Source: Propionibacteriaceae bacterium AM104-82 (lineage in GTDB: Bacteria; Actinomycetota; Actinomycetes; Propionibacteriales; Propionibacteriaceae). From it: a stretch of 64,000 nucleotides of DNA. The notes beneath the pieces are model-generated. The model was not told where the DNA came from, did no database searches, and was given only the letters and a program-made list of their open reading frames with translations. Where the stretch lies: positions 1 to 64,000 of the forward strand of contig JAQDQK010000019.1 in the NCBI GenBank assembly GCA_027658995.1, in the 5' to 3' direction. Shown here in pieces: positions 44,672 to 53,835 of the stretch (its first letter is position 1; each line of letters opens with the position of its first letter). The position numbers and the translations under genes are program-made.

Positions 44672-45429
44672 GACAGCACCCAGCAGGCCGCCCAGACGCC
44701 CGCGACGCTGGCGACCGCGCCACAGACGAAGCCCCAGTTGCGTTGCCTGCGGGGGCTGAGGGTGCGCATCGCGTCCTCATAGCCGCGGCCCTCCAGGCCC
44801 CGCTGGAGCGCGGTTGCCCGCGCCCAGGTGCGCAGGATGATGCTGCCAATGGTGTCGGCGACCGCGCGCCAGCGGCGGCGCCACGAGGCCGCGTCACCCA
44901 GCCGGGCGACCTGCGCCTGGCGGACGGCCAGCGCCGTCGACAGCAGCACGAACAGCAGTCGGTACATCAGGGAGGCGACGTCGAGGAGCGGGTCGGGCAC
45001 CCGCAGCGAACGCATCCAGGTGACGACGTCGACCATGGGCGTGGTCGTCGCGACGACCATCAACGCGAGGGTCCCGGCGACGCCGTGCGCGACGAGGCCG
45101 AGCGCGGTGACCAGCCCGTCGGGGCTGAGGCTCAGGCCCGCGATGCTCCACCCGTCGCCGCCGAACTGGAAGGCGACGGGAAGCGAGCCGATCATCAGGA
45201 AGGTCAGCGGGGCGATCATGACGGTGAGCAGGAGGCCTGGCCGGATCCGGGCGGGCCCCAGGATGTAGAAGACCGACACCGCGGCGACGAGCACGCAGCC
45301 GGGCCATGCGGGGGTCAGCAGCGCCGTGAGGACGAGCGAGACGCTGAGCAGCACCTTCTCCCCCACCCGACGGCGCCGCCAGGGGCTGGCCCAGGCGGCG
45401 TCGTCGATGGTGGTCTGGTGGCTAGTCAC
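44668..45429 (-). CDS. cbiQ: Cobalt ECF transporter transmembrane subunit (EcfT type)
   Basis: This 253-residue protein starts at GTG 45429 and has about six hydrophobic segments. The EcfT coupling motifs are visible: [20 protein letters not shown] near the C-terminus and an earlier [20 protein letters not shown] helix. It couples the CbiO ATPase to the CbiMN substrate-binding component. Its start overlaps the cbiN stop by 8 bases. Confidence 0.93.
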   Translation of the reverse strand: MTSHQTTIDDAAWASPWRRRRVGEKVLLSVSLVLTALLTPAWPGCVLVAAVSVFYILGPARIRPGLLLTVMIAPLTFLMIGSLPVAFQFGGDGWSIAGLSLSPDGLVTALGLVAHGVAGTLALMVVATTTPMVDVVTWMRSLRVPDPLLDVASLMYRLLFVLLSTALAVRQAQVARLGDAASWRRRWRAVADTIGSIILRTWARATALQRGLEGRGYEDAMRTLSPRRQRNWGFVCGAVASVAGVWAACWVLS

Positions 45430-45751
45430 CGCTGGCGACCGGCTCCAGTTCGCGCCTGACGGCGGCGCGTCCGCGGAGTTGGCCGAGCGCGAATCCGAGC
45501 ACCGCGCCGCCGAGTGCCGCCTGGAGGGCGAACAGCCCGGACTCGATCTCGCCCGAGCCGGGCTCGAAGACGGGGCTGAACCAGGGTTCGACGCCCTGCT
45601 CCTCGAGGATGCCGGTGACGGCCGCGTCGGTGCCTCCGAAGGCCTCTTCCCCGTCGGCAGGCTGGGGGGCGATGGCGAAGCTGATCGCGAAGATCAGCGC
45701 GATGATGGCGACGAGTCCGGCGCCGATGAACCAGTCCTTGCGCTTAAACAC
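45422..45751 (-). CDS. cbiN: Cobalt transport protein CbiN
   Basis: This 109-residue protein starts at GTG 45751. It has two transmembrane helices (residues 8-28 and about 73-92) flanking an extracytoplasmic loop with the family's [27 protein letters not shown] sequence. CbiN helps load cobalt into CbiM. It overlaps cbiM and cbiQ by 8 bases each, consistent with fixed subunit stoichiometry. Confidence 0.93.
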   Translation of the reverse strand: MFKRKDWFIGAGLVAIIALIFAISFAIAPQPADGEEAFGGTDAAVTGILEEQGVEPWFSPVFEPGSGEIESGLFALQAALGGAVLGFALGQLRGRAAVRRELEPVASGD

Positions 45752-46424
45752 CGACGGCCTCCTTCTGCTTGAGCACGCCGAGCCGGATCAGCTCGGGCTT
45801 GGCCACCCGGGTGAAGAACCCGAACAGCAGCACCCCGAGCACGCCCTCGGCGATCGCGAGCGGGATCTGGGTGAGGGCGAAGACGCTGAGGAACTTCGCG
45901 AGCGCGCCGCCGAAGCCCTCGGTGGCGTCGGGGTGTGCGATGGCCAACTGCAGCGAGGTGACGCAGTAGGTGACGAGGTCGGCCACCGCCATGGCGAAGA
46001 ACACGCCGACCCAGGTGGGCGCCGGGGTCCTGCGCAGCAGTTTCCAGACGGCGTAGCCCGCCCATGGCCCCGCGATCGCCATCGAGAATACGTTGGCGCC
46101 GAGCGTCGTCAGGCCTCCGTGGGCGAGCAGCAGCGCCTGGAACAGCAGGACGACGGTTCCGAGGAAGGCCATCACCGGCGGCCCGAAGAGGATGGCGCCC
46201 GCGCCCGTTCCCGTCGGGTGGGAGGAACTGCCCGTCACCGACGGCAGCTTGATGGCCGACAACACGAACGTGAACGCGCCCGCAGCGGCGAGCAGCAGTT
46301 TGTTTTCGGGGGATTCCTTCGAGGCCCGGATGACGGCGCGCGCGCCGTGGATCACGAAGGGGGTTGAGGCCGCGAACCATACGGCGCATTGAAGGGGTGG
46401 TAGGAACCCCTCTGCGATGTGCAT
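45744..46424 (-). CDS. cbiM: Cobalt transport substrate-binding component CbiM
   Basis: This 226-residue membrane protein starts [20 protein letters not shown]. The N-terminal Met-His-Ile-Ala-Glu-Gly is the invariant cobalt-binding start of CbiM, and [20 protein letters not shown] is the second conserved loop. It binds Co2+ for the ECF transporter. It is the first gene after a B12 riboswitch and has an AAAGGAG ribosome binding site that the riboswitch could mask. Confidence 0.96.
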   Translation of the reverse strand: MHIAEGFLPPLQCAVWFAASTPFVIHGARAVIRASKESPENKLLLAAAGAFTFVLSAIKLPSVTGSSSHPTGTGAGAILFGPPVMAFLGTVVLLFQALLLAHGGLTTLGANVFSMAIAGPWAGYAVWKLLRRTPAPTWVGVFFAMAVADLVTYCVTSLQLAIAHPDATEGFGGALAKFLSVFALTQIPLAIAEGVLGVLLFGFFTRVAKPELIRLGVLKQKEAVGV

Positions 46425-46431
46425 CGCAGAT

Positions 46432-46605
46432 CTCCTTTCGACGGGATCTCGCGTCCCGTGCTTCCAGGTCGAACAGTCTGAGTTCCTGACTTCCGCATCG
46501 CGTGCGGCTCACAGTGGCGCGACCGTCCCGGACGATTCCCGGGTTCCTCTCGCTGTTCGAGCTTTGTACTTGTGGGGCCAGTCTTGCAGCCGGGTTTCCG
46601 GGCGC
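46432..46605 (-). promoter_or_regulatory. Cobalamin riboswitch upstream of cbiMNQO
   Basis: On the minus strand the core is GACGGTCGCGCCACTGTGAG, preceded by AGGAACCCGGGAATCGTCCG and followed by GAAGTCAGGAACTCAGAC. A GGCTGCAAGACTGGCC stretch near the 5' end recurs in similar form in the cbiL riboswitch. These are the conserved parts of an AdoCbl riboswitch. It lies between cbiD and cbiM and probably controls cobalt uptake. The outer limits are approximate. Confidence 0.9.
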
Positions 46606-46626
46606 TGCGGCGGGGTCGGATAGTCG

Positions 46627-47727
46627 TCAGGACCGGCCGACGACGCCGCCCGCGCGGTCGATGCACACCACGTCGACGGCCACCGGGGCGCCCTTGAGGA
46701 CCCGCAGCGCCTGGTCGCGCGCCGCGGCGGCGACGGCGTCTCCGAGCGGCACGCCCGCCGCCTCGCAGGCCTGCAGCGCCCCCATGGCGGTGTTGGCCGC
46801 GCGGACGACGGCGGCGAGTTCGGGGGTGGCTCCTGCGGCGGAGGCCAGGTCGGCGAGGTGCGCCGTGTCGACGGAGGTGCGGTGCGAGTGGAGGTCGAGG
46901 TGGCCGTTGGCCAACTTGCTGAGCTTGGCGAACCCGCCCACCAGCGACAACCGCGCGACGGGATGCCTGCCGACGTACTTGAGGACGGCGCCCGCGAAGT
47001 CGCCCATGTCGAGCAGCGCCAACTCGTCGAGGCCGAAGAGTTCGGTGGCGACCCGCTCGGAGGTCGACCCTGTGCAGCCCGCCAGGTGCCGCAGTCCTGC
47101 TGCGCGGGCGACGTCGACGCCGCGCCGGATCGAGTCGATCCAGGCGCTGCACGAGTACGGCACCACCACGCCCGTGGTGCCGAGGATCGAGATGCCCCCG
47201 ACGATGCCGATCCGCGGGTTCCAGGTCCGACGGGCAAGCTCTGCTCCCCCGTCGACGGAGATCTCGACGACGACGTCGGTGGCGACGCCGTAACGCGCGG
47301 ACACCTCGGCCAGGTTGTCGGCGATGTAGCGGCGCGGCACCGGGTTGATGGCGGGTTCGCCGACCTCGAGGGGCAGCCCCGGCAGCGTCACGGTGCCGAC
47401 GCCCTCACCCCCGACGAATCGGACGCCGCCAGCCGGCGGTCCCGGGGAGACGGCCACCCGGACGATGGCGCCGTGCGTCACGTCGGGGTCGTCGCCGGCG
47501 TCCTTGACGACCGCCCCCTCCGCCCTGCCAGGCGTCAGCGACTCGTGCGTCAGAGTGAACGTGGGGCGGTGGCCGCCGGGCAGCGACACCTCGACCGCGT
47601 CGGGAAACCGGCCCGACAGCAGCGCCTCCCAGGCGGCCTTGGCCGCGGCGGCGGAACAGGCCCCGGTCGTCCAGCCCGGCCGCAGCCCCGACGAGCGGAG
47701 TTGGCCCTTGCGTCCTCCCTGGGACAC
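46627..47727 (-). CDS. cbiD: Cobalt-precorrin-5B C1-methyltransferase
   Basis: This 366-residue protein starts at GTG 47727 (MSQGGRKGQLRSSGLRPGWT). CbiD signatures are GWTTGACSAAAAKAAWEALL near the N-terminus, KDAGDDPDVTHGAIV and GGISILGTTGVVVPYSCSAW. It methylates C1 of the ring-contracted cobalt corrin. Its presence is a marker of the early-cobalt (oxygen-independent) pathway. It is the last gene of the cbiL unit, 2 bases after cbiC. Confidence 0.96.
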   Translation of the reverse strand: MSQGGRKGQLRSSGLRPGWTTGACSAAAAKAAWEALLSGRFPDAVEVSLPGGHRPTFTLTHESLTPGRAEGAVVKDAGDDPDVTHGAIVRVAVSPGPPAGGVRFVGGEGVGTVTLPGLPLEVGEPAINPVPRRYIADNLAEVSARYGVATDVVVEISVDGGAELARRTWNPRIGIVGGISILGTTGVVVPYSCSAWIDSIRRGVDVARAAGLRHLAGCTGSTSERVATELFGLDELALLDMGDFAGAVLKYVGRHPVARLSLVGGFAKLSKLANGHLDLHSHRTSVDTAHLADLASAAGATPELAAVVRAANTAMGALQACEAAGVPLGDAVAAAARDQALRVLKGAPVAVDVVCIDRAGGVVGRS

Positions 47728-47729
47728 GC

Positions 47730-48377
47730 TCAGTCCTGTCGGGCGGTGTTGGTCAGTTCGTCGGTGGAGGCGATCGCGTTGACGGCGGCAACCGTCATGG
47801 CGCTGCCGCCGCGCCGGCCCCGCACGACCAGGTATTCCAGCCCCAGGTCGTTGGCGGCGAGCGCCTCCTTCGACTCGGCAGCCCCGACGAAGCCGACGGG
47901 GATGCCGACGACGGCGGCCGGCCGGACCCCGGTCGCACGGACCACTTCCAGGAGGCGGAACAGCGCGGTCGGGGCGTTACCGATGGCGACGACGGCCCCC
48001 TCGAGGCGGGGCAGCCACAGGTCGACGGCGGCCATGGTCTTGGTGATCTGTTCGCGCCGGGCGACCTCGGCGAGCGCGGGATCCTTGATGTGGCAGATCA
48101 CGTCGTTGGAGCGCGGCAGGCGGGAGGTGATGATGCCGGTGGCCACCATCGACGAGTCGCACAGGATCGCGGCCCCCGCCCGCAGCGCGGCGTTGGCGCT
48201 GGCAACCACGCCGGGCGTGAAGGCCACGTCGTCTGCGATGTCGGTGGCCCCGGCCGCGTGCACCATGCGCACCACGACGCGGCTGACGTCGTCTGGGAAG
48301 CGGGTCAGGTCGGTCTCGTCGCGGATGATCCGGAACGACTCCTCGTAGATCTCGGCCCCGGTCCTCAGGTAGGTCAT
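47730..48377 (-). CDS. cbiC: Precorrin-8X / cobalt-precorrin-8 methylmutase
   Basis: This 215-residue protein starts [20 protein letters not shown]. Conserved parts are [19 protein letters not shown], with the catalytic histidine in [18 protein letters not shown] and [19 protein letters not shown]. It moves the methyl group from C11 to C12 to give hydrogenobyrinate or cobyrinate. It overlaps the CbiX-SirC gene by 4 bases (ATGA). Confidence 0.96.
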   Translation of the reverse strand: MTYLRTGAEIYEESFRIIRDETDLTRFPDDVSRVVVRMVHAAGATDIADDVAFTPGVVASANAALRAGAAILCDSSMVATGIITSRLPRSNDVICHIKDPALAEVARREQITKTMAAVDLWLPRLEGAVVAIGNAPTALFRLLEVVRATGVRPAAVVGIPVGFVGAAESKEALAANDLGLEYLVVRGRRGGSAMTVAAVNAIASTDELTNTARQD

Positions 48378-49624
48378 CGTTCCTCCTGGCCGACCAGCGC
48401 CGTGAAGATGGCCTGGCGCACCGACGGGGCCGCGAAGATCGCGTCCCGGACGGCCCGGGAGCGCTGCGGTTCCCGGTTGCCGACGACGGCGACCGTGACG
48501 CCTCCCGCCGACTGCGAGGCGGCCGTCCAGGCGGAGCCGCCGGCGGCATGGTCGGCGCGCACGCAGAACGCGTGTCCCCGCTCGGCCTCGGCCGCGACCG
48601 CCGCGTTGACCTGCGGGTCGTCGGTGGCGGCCAGCGCGTACCAGGCGCCCGCCAGATCGCCGTCAAGGTAGCCGCGGCGCTGCCAACGGAGCCGACCGGC
48701 CTCGGCGAGCCTGACGAGGCCGGGGGTGGCCTCCGGTGCGATCAGGGTGACGTCGGCGCCCGAGTCGAGCAGGCGCTGGACCCGCCTCGTCGACACCCGG
48801 CCCGCGCCGACCACGACGACCCTCCGCCCGTGCAGCAGCAGGCCCGTGAGGTAGGCGGGCGACCCGGAGGCGGTGGCGTCGGGCAGCGTCTCGCGGTAGC
48901 GATCGATGACGACCTCGGCCAGTTCGTCGCAGTCGCCGATCACCTCGGCGAGGCGAACCTCGGCATCGGGATGCTCGGCTGCCCATGCCTCGGCCTGCTC
49001 GAAGGTCCACTGCCGCAGCCTTCCCGGGAACAGCCAGTGGCCCATCACGACGAACCTGCGGGCGCCGCCTGCGTAGGCGCGGTCGAGGCCCTCCGGCAGG
49101 CGCGGGTCGGTGACCTGGATGAAGCAGGGCTCGACGCCGGCCCATCCGCCCTGTTCGTAGTGCATCCGGGCGAGCCGGACGTGGTCGGCGTTCGCCTCGG
49201 CGACCAGCGCGCCGCGCCCGACGAACACCAGGGTCGCCTCGCCGGGTTCCCAGTCGCCTAGCGCCGCGTCGAGCCGTTGCCGGACGGCGTCGGTGAGCCG
49301 TGGGTCGGCGCCCAGGTGGCCCGCGTAGTCGATGCGCGCGTCGGGCACCGACTCGAGGGCCTCCTCGATGAAGGCGGGGATGTCGTTGCGGACGTGCCCG
49401 CCGGTGCCGAGCATCAGGGGCACCACGACGGCGCGCCTTGCCGGCTCGTCGGCGATCACCTCGCGCAGCGCGTCGGGGATGGTGGGCAGGCTCAGTTCGA
49501 CGAAGCCGACGGCGACGCGCGCGTCGGGCAGCATCCGGGCGACCCGTTCGCCGAGGCGTCGGCACTCGGCCTCCCCCGCGGCGTCCCGGGTGCCGTGCGC
49601 GGCGATGATCAGTGGGGTGCTCAT
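48374..49624 (-). CDS. cbiX: Fused sirohydrochlorin cobaltochelatase (CbiX) and precorrin-2 dehydrogenase (SirC/CysG-N)
   Basis: This 416-residue protein has two parts. Residues 1-245 are a long-form CbiX with the catalytic histidines His10 ([13 protein letters not shown]) and His77 ([14 protein letters not shown]). Its second half ([19 protein letters not shown]) has diverged. Residues about 265-416 are a SirC/Met8/CysG N-terminal dehydrogenase with the NAD-binding loop [20 protein letters not shown], then [16 protein letters not shown] and [19 protein letters not shown]. One polypeptide would oxidise precorrin-2 to sirohydrochlorin and insert cobalt. It sits between cbiEGH and cbiC with 4-base overlaps on both sides. 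Confidence 0.93.
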   Translation of the reverse strand: MSTPLIIAAHGTRDAAGEAECRRLGERVARMLPDARVAVGFVELSLPTIPDALREVIADEPARRAVVVPLMLGTGGHVRNDIPAFIEEALESVPDARIDYAGHLGADPRLTDAVRQRLDAALGDWEPGEATLVFVGRGALVAEANADHVRLARMHYEQGGWAGVEPCFIQVTDPRLPEGLDRAYAGGARRFVVMGHWLFPGRLRQWTFEQAEAWAAEHPDAEVRLAEVIGDCDELAEVVIDRYRETLPDATASGSPAYLTGLLLHGRRVVVVGAGRVSTRRVQRLLDSGADVTLIAPEATPGLVRLAEAGRLRWQRRGYLDGDLAGAWYALAATDDPQVNAAVAAEAERGHAFCVRADHAAGGSAWTAASQSAGGVTVAVVGNREPQRSRAVRDAIFAAPSVRQAIFTALVGQEER

Positions 49625-51993
49625 GCGTTCTCCTTGGGCATCCAGGCGTAGTCGCGGGGCGTGACCATGCGCCGCTCCCCTGCTCCGGTGGTGACGTATT
49701 TCGTGGTGGAGGAGCCGACGACGACCAGCGAGTTCATGTCAACCCATTCGGGGTTGAACTCGGCGAGCGTGCTCATCAGCACCTTCTGGCGGGACCGGCA
49801 CGCCTGCTGCACCACCGCGATGGGGGTGTCGGGGCCGCGCTGTGCGCCGAGGATCTCCAGCGCGCGGGGCAGGTGCCTGGTGCGGGTGCGGCTGCGCGGG
49901 TTGTAGAGGGCGACCACGAAGTCGCCGTCGGCGGCGGCGTGCAGGCGCTTCTCGATGTTGTTCCAGTCGGTGTGCAGGTCGGACAGCGACAGCGTGACGT
50001 GGTCGTGGCCGAGCGGCGCGCCGAGGATCGCGGAGACGGCGAGGCTGGCGGTGACGCCCGGCACGATCTCGACGTCGATGCCCTCGGTGCCCTGCTCCAG
50101 GACGGGGCTGGCCATCGCGTAGATCGCCGGGTCCCCGCCGCAGACGAGCGCGACGTTCTCCCCTGCGCGGGCGGCCTCGATCGCGGCGGCGGTGCGGGCC
50201 TCCTCGGTGCCCATCTTCGACGCGTAGATCCGGGTTCCGGGGCGGGCCAGGTCGCGGATCTGCTTGACGTAGGGGCCGTAGCCGACGATGAAGGTGGCCT
50301 GCCGCAGCGCGGTCTGGGCGCGCTGCGTGAGCAGGTCGCGGGAGCCGGGGCCGAGGCCGACGACGCTCAGCCTGCCGCGGGCGGGCAGCCTGCCGACGGC
50401 GCATGTCGCGTCGCTGTTGCGCTGCTTGGCGACGATCAGGTCGGCCCCGCGGGCCAGCACGGAGGCCTCCGACACCGACGGGGTGCCGACGTGTCCCTCG
50501 ACGAGCGCGCTGGGGGTGGGCACGTCCTGGGCGGCCAACTCGTCGGCCGGGTAGTCCAGCAGTGGGACGCCCAGTTCCTTGACGAGTTTCAGCAGGCCGA
50601 TCTCGCCCGCCTTGACGTCGATGGTGGTGATGGCGGCGACGGAATCGAGGGCGAGGTCGTTGGCGGCGAGCGTGTCGTGCAGCAACTGGCGAAGCAGCGA
50701 CACGTCGGTGCCGCGGTTGCAGCCCATCCCGACGATCAGGCTCTTCGGGTGCAGCGTGACCGTTGGAAGCGTGAGGGTCGGCAGCGGCGACGCGGGCGCG
50801 GATGCCCGGTCGGTGACCACGATCCGGGCGACCGGGTCCTCCGCCTCCGTCGAGACGTTGGCGGGCAGCGGAGGCAGCGGCCAGGGCGCGGTCTTCTCGA
50901 CGAGCACCGGGCGGCCGTCGATGAGCGCGCGGGTGACGCCCGCGACGTCGCCGCTGTACGCCCAGCCGAGCGTGTCGAGCGCAGGCAGGTTGAGGGCATC
51001 GGTGGCGGTGGTGAGCACCGGCGTGGCGCCGATCCCCTCGCCGATCCGGCGGGCCAGGTCGTTGGCTCCGCCCGCGTGCCCCCCGACCAGTGGGACGGCG
51101 AAGCGGCCCGCCTCGTCGACCACGACCACGCCGGGGTCGCTGGCCTTGTCGCGCAGCAGCGGCGCGGCGAGCCGGGTGGTCGCCCCGAGGGCCAGGTGGC
51201 TGACGATCAGGTCGCACTCGCGCCAGGCGAGCGGCAGCAGGTGCGCGGCGGGCCCGTCGTAGCGCCGGGACTCGATGCCGAGCGCCGCGTCGATCTCGTC
51301 GGCGCGGCGGCGCGCGGCAGGGCTGCCGACGAGGTGCCCGACGACGGGTTCCGCGCCGGGCGCACGGTCGCGGGGCGCCTCCGCGGCGATCAGGCTGGGA
51401 TCGTCCGGGGTGCCGTCGAGGACGAGCACGACATTGGGTTCGGCGACGTCGTCCAGCGAGGTGGCCTGGTCGGCGGTCAGGACGCGGACGCGCTCGTCCG
51501 GCTCCCCGAGGCGCTCGGCGAGCACGAAGGTCCGCTCGGGCAGGGCCGCCGCGAGTTCGCGGACGCCCCCGTCGATGGAGGTGAGGACGGCGACCTTGCG
51601 GTGCCAGCGGGCCGCGGCGATGGCGGCGTCGAGGGGCTTGCCGTGCGCGGAGACGACCAGGGCGTCGTCCCAGGGCAGCGCGACGGAGGCGAAGGCAGCG
51701 GCCACCGAACTGACGGCGGGCGCGACCTTCACGTCGTGGCCCGCGAGACGGAGGCGTCGCACGATGCCGTGGAAGCCGGGGTCGCCGCTCGCGACGACCA
51801 GGATCTCGTCGGCGGGGTCGGCCTGTGCGATCCGTGCTAGCGCGGGTGTCAGCGCGCCGAGCACGACGCTCCGGTCGTCGTCGACGCCGAGTTCGGCGAG
51901 GTGGCGCCGTCCCCCGACGACGAGGGCGGCGGTGCGGGCGAGGTCGCGGGTGGCGGGGCTGAGGTCGCCGAGGTAGCCGTGCACGTGGATCAT
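49621..51993 (-). CDS. cbiEGH: Trifunctional CbiE-CbiG-CbiH cobalt-precorrin enzyme
   Basis: This 790-residue protein starts MIHVHGYLGDLSPATRDLAR at 51993, after a GGGAGAGA site; the longer frame is antisense to cbiF. Residues 1-200 are CbiE (C5-methyltransferase; ILVVASGDPGFHGIVRRLRL). Residues about 245-535 are CbiG (VSHLALGATTRLAAPLL, FAVPLVGGHAGGANDLAR, SLIVGMGCNRGTDVSLLRQL), the cobalt-precorrin-5A lactone hydrolase. Residues about 540-790 are CbiH/CobJ (RLSVVGLGPGSRDLLTQRAQ, VCGGDPAIYAMASPVLEQG), the C17-methyltransferase that contracts the ring. All three domains look intact. I recall the same fusion in Propionibacterium freudenreichii. Confidence 0.95.
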   Translation of the reverse strand: MIHVHGYLGDLSPATRDLARTAALVVGGRRHLAELGVDDDRSVVLGALTPALARIAQADPADEILVVASGDPGFHGIVRRLRLAGHDVKVAPAVSSVAAAFASVALPWDDALVVSAHGKPLDAAIAAARWHRKVAVLTSIDGGVRELAAALPERTFVLAERLGEPDERVRVLTADQATSLDDVAEPNVVLVLDGTPDDPSLIAAEAPRDRAPGAEPVVGHLVGSPAARRRADEIDAALGIESRRYDGPAAHLLPLAWRECDLIVSHLALGATTRLAAPLLRDKASDPGVVVVDEAGRFAVPLVGGHAGGANDLARRIGEGIGATPVLTTATDALNLPALDTLGWAYSGDVAGVTRALIDGRPVLVEKTAPWPLPPLPANVSTEAEDPVARIVVTDRASAPASPLPTLTLPTVTLHPKSLIVGMGCNRGTDVSLLRQLLHDTLAANDLALDSVAAITTIDVKAGEIGLLKLVKELGVPLLDYPADELAAQDVPTPSALVEGHVGTPSVSEASVLARGADLIVAKQRNSDATCAVGRLPARGRLSVVGLGPGSRDLLTQRAQTALRQATFIVGYGPYVKQIRDLARPGTRIYASKMGTEEARTAAAIEAARAGENVALVCGGDPAIYAMASPVLEQGTEGIDVEIVPGVTASLAVSAILGAPLGHDHVTLSLSDLHTDWNNIEKRLHAAADGDFVVALYNPRSRTRTRHLPRALEILGAQRGPDTPIAVVQQACRSRQKVLMSTLAEFNPEWVDMNSLVVVGSSTTKYVTTGAGERRMVTPRDYAWMPKENA

Positions 51994-52829
51994 CGGGTCT
52001 CTCCCTCGAGTCGGACGGCGCCGGCGCCGTTGGCGCGCAGGTCGTCGCGGGCGGTGGCCTCTGCGGCGCGGTACTCGTGCCGGAAGCCGGGGTGGTACAG
52101 GTGTGAGCGGGTTCCGCTGTGGCCCTCGGCCAGGGCGGGGCCGACGAGGACGACGGTGTGCTTCCACAACTTGTGCTCGCGCATGGTGGCCGACAATTCG
52201 CTCAGCGGGCAGCGCAGCATCATCTCGTCGGGCCAGGAGACCCGGTAGCCGACGATGCACGGCGTCTCCGGCGGGTAGCCGCCCGTCAGCAGTTCCTCCT
52301 GGAGTTGCCTGTTGCGGGCGGCCGAGAGGTAGAGGGCCATGGTCGCGCCGTGGGCAGCGAAGCCCCGCACGGTCTCGCGCGGCGGCATCGGGGTGCGGCC
52401 GCCCTCGAGCCTTGTGAGGATCAGCGACTGGGACACCTCGGGGATGGTGATCTCCGAGTTCATCCTCGCAGCGGTGGCCGAGTAGGCGGAGACGCCGGGG
52501 ACGGTCTCGAAGTCGAGGCCGAGTTGGCGGCACATCTCGTACTGCTCGCCGGTCGCCCCGTAGATCGACGGGTCGCCCGTGTGGACGCGCGCGACGAGGA
52601 GGCCCTCGTCCGCGGCGCGCCGGTAGTGGGCCGCCGTGTCCTCGAGCGCCTCCGAGGCGGAGTCGATGACCAGCGCGTCTGGACGGGCGCCCGCCACGAT
52701 TCCCGGGTGGACGAGGCTGGAGGCCCAGATCACGATGTCGGCGCGGGCGATCGCGTCCGCGCCGCGCACGGTGATGAGGTCGGCGGCGCCGGGGCCCGCC
52801 CCGACGAAGACGACCTTTCCGCGGTTCAC
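51990..52829 (-). CDS. cbiF: Precorrin-4 / cobalt-precorrin-4 C11-methyltransferase
   Basis: This 279-residue class III methyltransferase starts at GTG 52829 (MNRGKVVFVGAGPGAADLIT). Segments are GKVVFVGAGPGAADLITVRG, VARVHTGDPSIYGATGEQYE and GVSAYSATAARMNSEITIPE, the CbiF/CobM pattern. It methylates C11. It overlaps cbiL (GTGA) and cbiEGH (ATGA) by 4 bases each. The C-terminus is slightly extended and basic. Confidence 0.95.
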   Translation of the reverse strand: MNRGKVVFVGAGPGAADLITVRGADAIARADIVIWASSLVHPGIVAGARPDALVIDSASEALEDTAAHYRRAADEGLLVARVHTGDPSIYGATGEQYEMCRQLGLDFETVPGVSAYSATAARMNSEITIPEVSQSLILTRLEGGRTPMPPRETVRGFAAHGATMALYLSAARNRQLQEELLTGGYPPETPCIVGYRVSWPDEMMLRCPLSELSATMREHKLWKHTVVLVGPALAEGHSGTRSHLYHPGFRHEYRAAEATARDDLRANGAGAVRLEGETR

Positions 52830-53581
52830 AGCCGTCCCCCCGCCTGGTCGCCGCGGGCGGCGGGCGCCAGCACCGTCGAGAAGTAGGGGGCGGTGGCGTC
52901 GTCGTCGAGGTCGGTGAGCCGGATCAGTTCCTGGCGCTCGAGGCCGAGGTTGACGCCGAGCACCGCGTCGCGGCCCTTCGACCGGAGGGTCGCCACGACC
53001 TCCGGCATCCGCCGTCCGCCCTTGTAGGCGACCACGGTGTCGACGGCGTCGAGCACCGAGGCCAGGGTGTCGAGGCCCGCGGTGACGGGGACGAGTGCGA
53101 GGGTCTCGGTGCCCTCGACGAGCGGGGTGCGACTGGTGGCGGCGAGGGCCTGCATGGCGGTGATGCCGGGGATCACCTCGACGGCGACGTCGGGGCGGCG
53201 CTCCAGGACGTGCGCGGTGAGGTAGGAGAACGTCGAGTAGACGCTCGGGTCGCCGACGGTGGCGAAGGCGACGCAGCGGGCGCCGCCGTGGAACGCCTCC
53301 ACGGCGGCCGTCGCGGAGGCGAGCCATGCGGCCTTGCGGCGGGGGCTGACGCCGCTGCGGTCGGCCATCGAGAACGGCACCCTGACGATGCGGGCCTCCG
53401 GCGCGTTGGCGAGCACGATCTGCTCCGCCCTGCCCGGCCCGTCGCCGGACTCCTCCGTCGCGGGCACCAGCACCGCGTCGGCGATCTGGAGCGCGCGAGT
53501 CGCCTTGAGTGTGATGAGGTCTGGGTCGCCTGGTCCGACTCCGATGCCGATGAGGCGTGGCTGCGATTGGGGATGCGTCAT
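52826..53581 (-). CDS. cbiL: Precorrin-2 / cobalt-factor II C20-methyltransferase
   Basis: This 251-residue methyltransferase starts MTHPQSQPRLIGIGVGPGDP at ATG 53581; the upstream frame is riboswitch leader. It has IGIGVGPGDPDLITLKATRA, VAFATVGDPSVYSTFSYLTA and VIPGITAMQALAATSRTPLV, typical of CbiL/CobI. It adds the C20 methyl. It is the first gene of the six-gene unit behind the third B12 riboswitch, with GAAAGG eight bases before the ATG. Confidence 0.95.
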   Translation of the reverse strand: MTHPQSQPRLIGIGVGPGDPDLITLKATRALQIADAVLVPATEESGDGPGRAEQIVLANAPEARIVRVPFSMADRSGVSPRRKAAWLASATAAVEAFHGGARCVAFATVGDPSVYSTFSYLTAHVLERRPDVAVEVIPGITAMQALAATSRTPLVEGTETLALVPVTAGLDTLASVLDAVDTVVAYKGGRRMPEVVATLRSKGRDAVLGVNLGLERQELIRLTDLDDDATAPYFSTVLAPAARGDQAGGRL

Positions 53582-53589
53582 CCTGGTCG

Positions 53590-53765
53590 CCTTTCTGGGT
53601 CTCTCGCCCGAGGTGTGCGGCACATGGGACGAGTTCCTGACTCCCGCACCATCGGGTGCGGTCACAGTGGCGGGACCGTGCCGGACTTACACCGGCTTCC
53701 TCAGCATTCCCATGCTCGGGTGAAGTCTTGCAGGCGCCGTCAGGGGCCCTTCCGTCGGGGTCACT
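53590..53765 (-). promoter_or_regulatory. Cobalamin riboswitch upstream of the cbiL operon
   Basis: On the minus strand the core is GCACGGTCCCGCCACTGTGA, preceded by GAGGAAGCCGGTGTAAGTCC and followed by GGGAGTCAGGAACTCGTCCC. A GCGCCTGCAAGACTTCACCC stretch marks the 5' side. It matches the other two elements in the window and the AdoCbl consensus. It should control cbiL, cbiF, cbiEGH, cbiX-sirC, cbiC and cbiD together. The outer limits are approximate. Confidence 0.9.
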
Positions 53766-53835
53766 CAAGGCGACCGCGAGGGGTGGGCGAGCGGCGATAG
53801 GCTCCTGGCTACACAACCGACGTGAGGAGACATCC

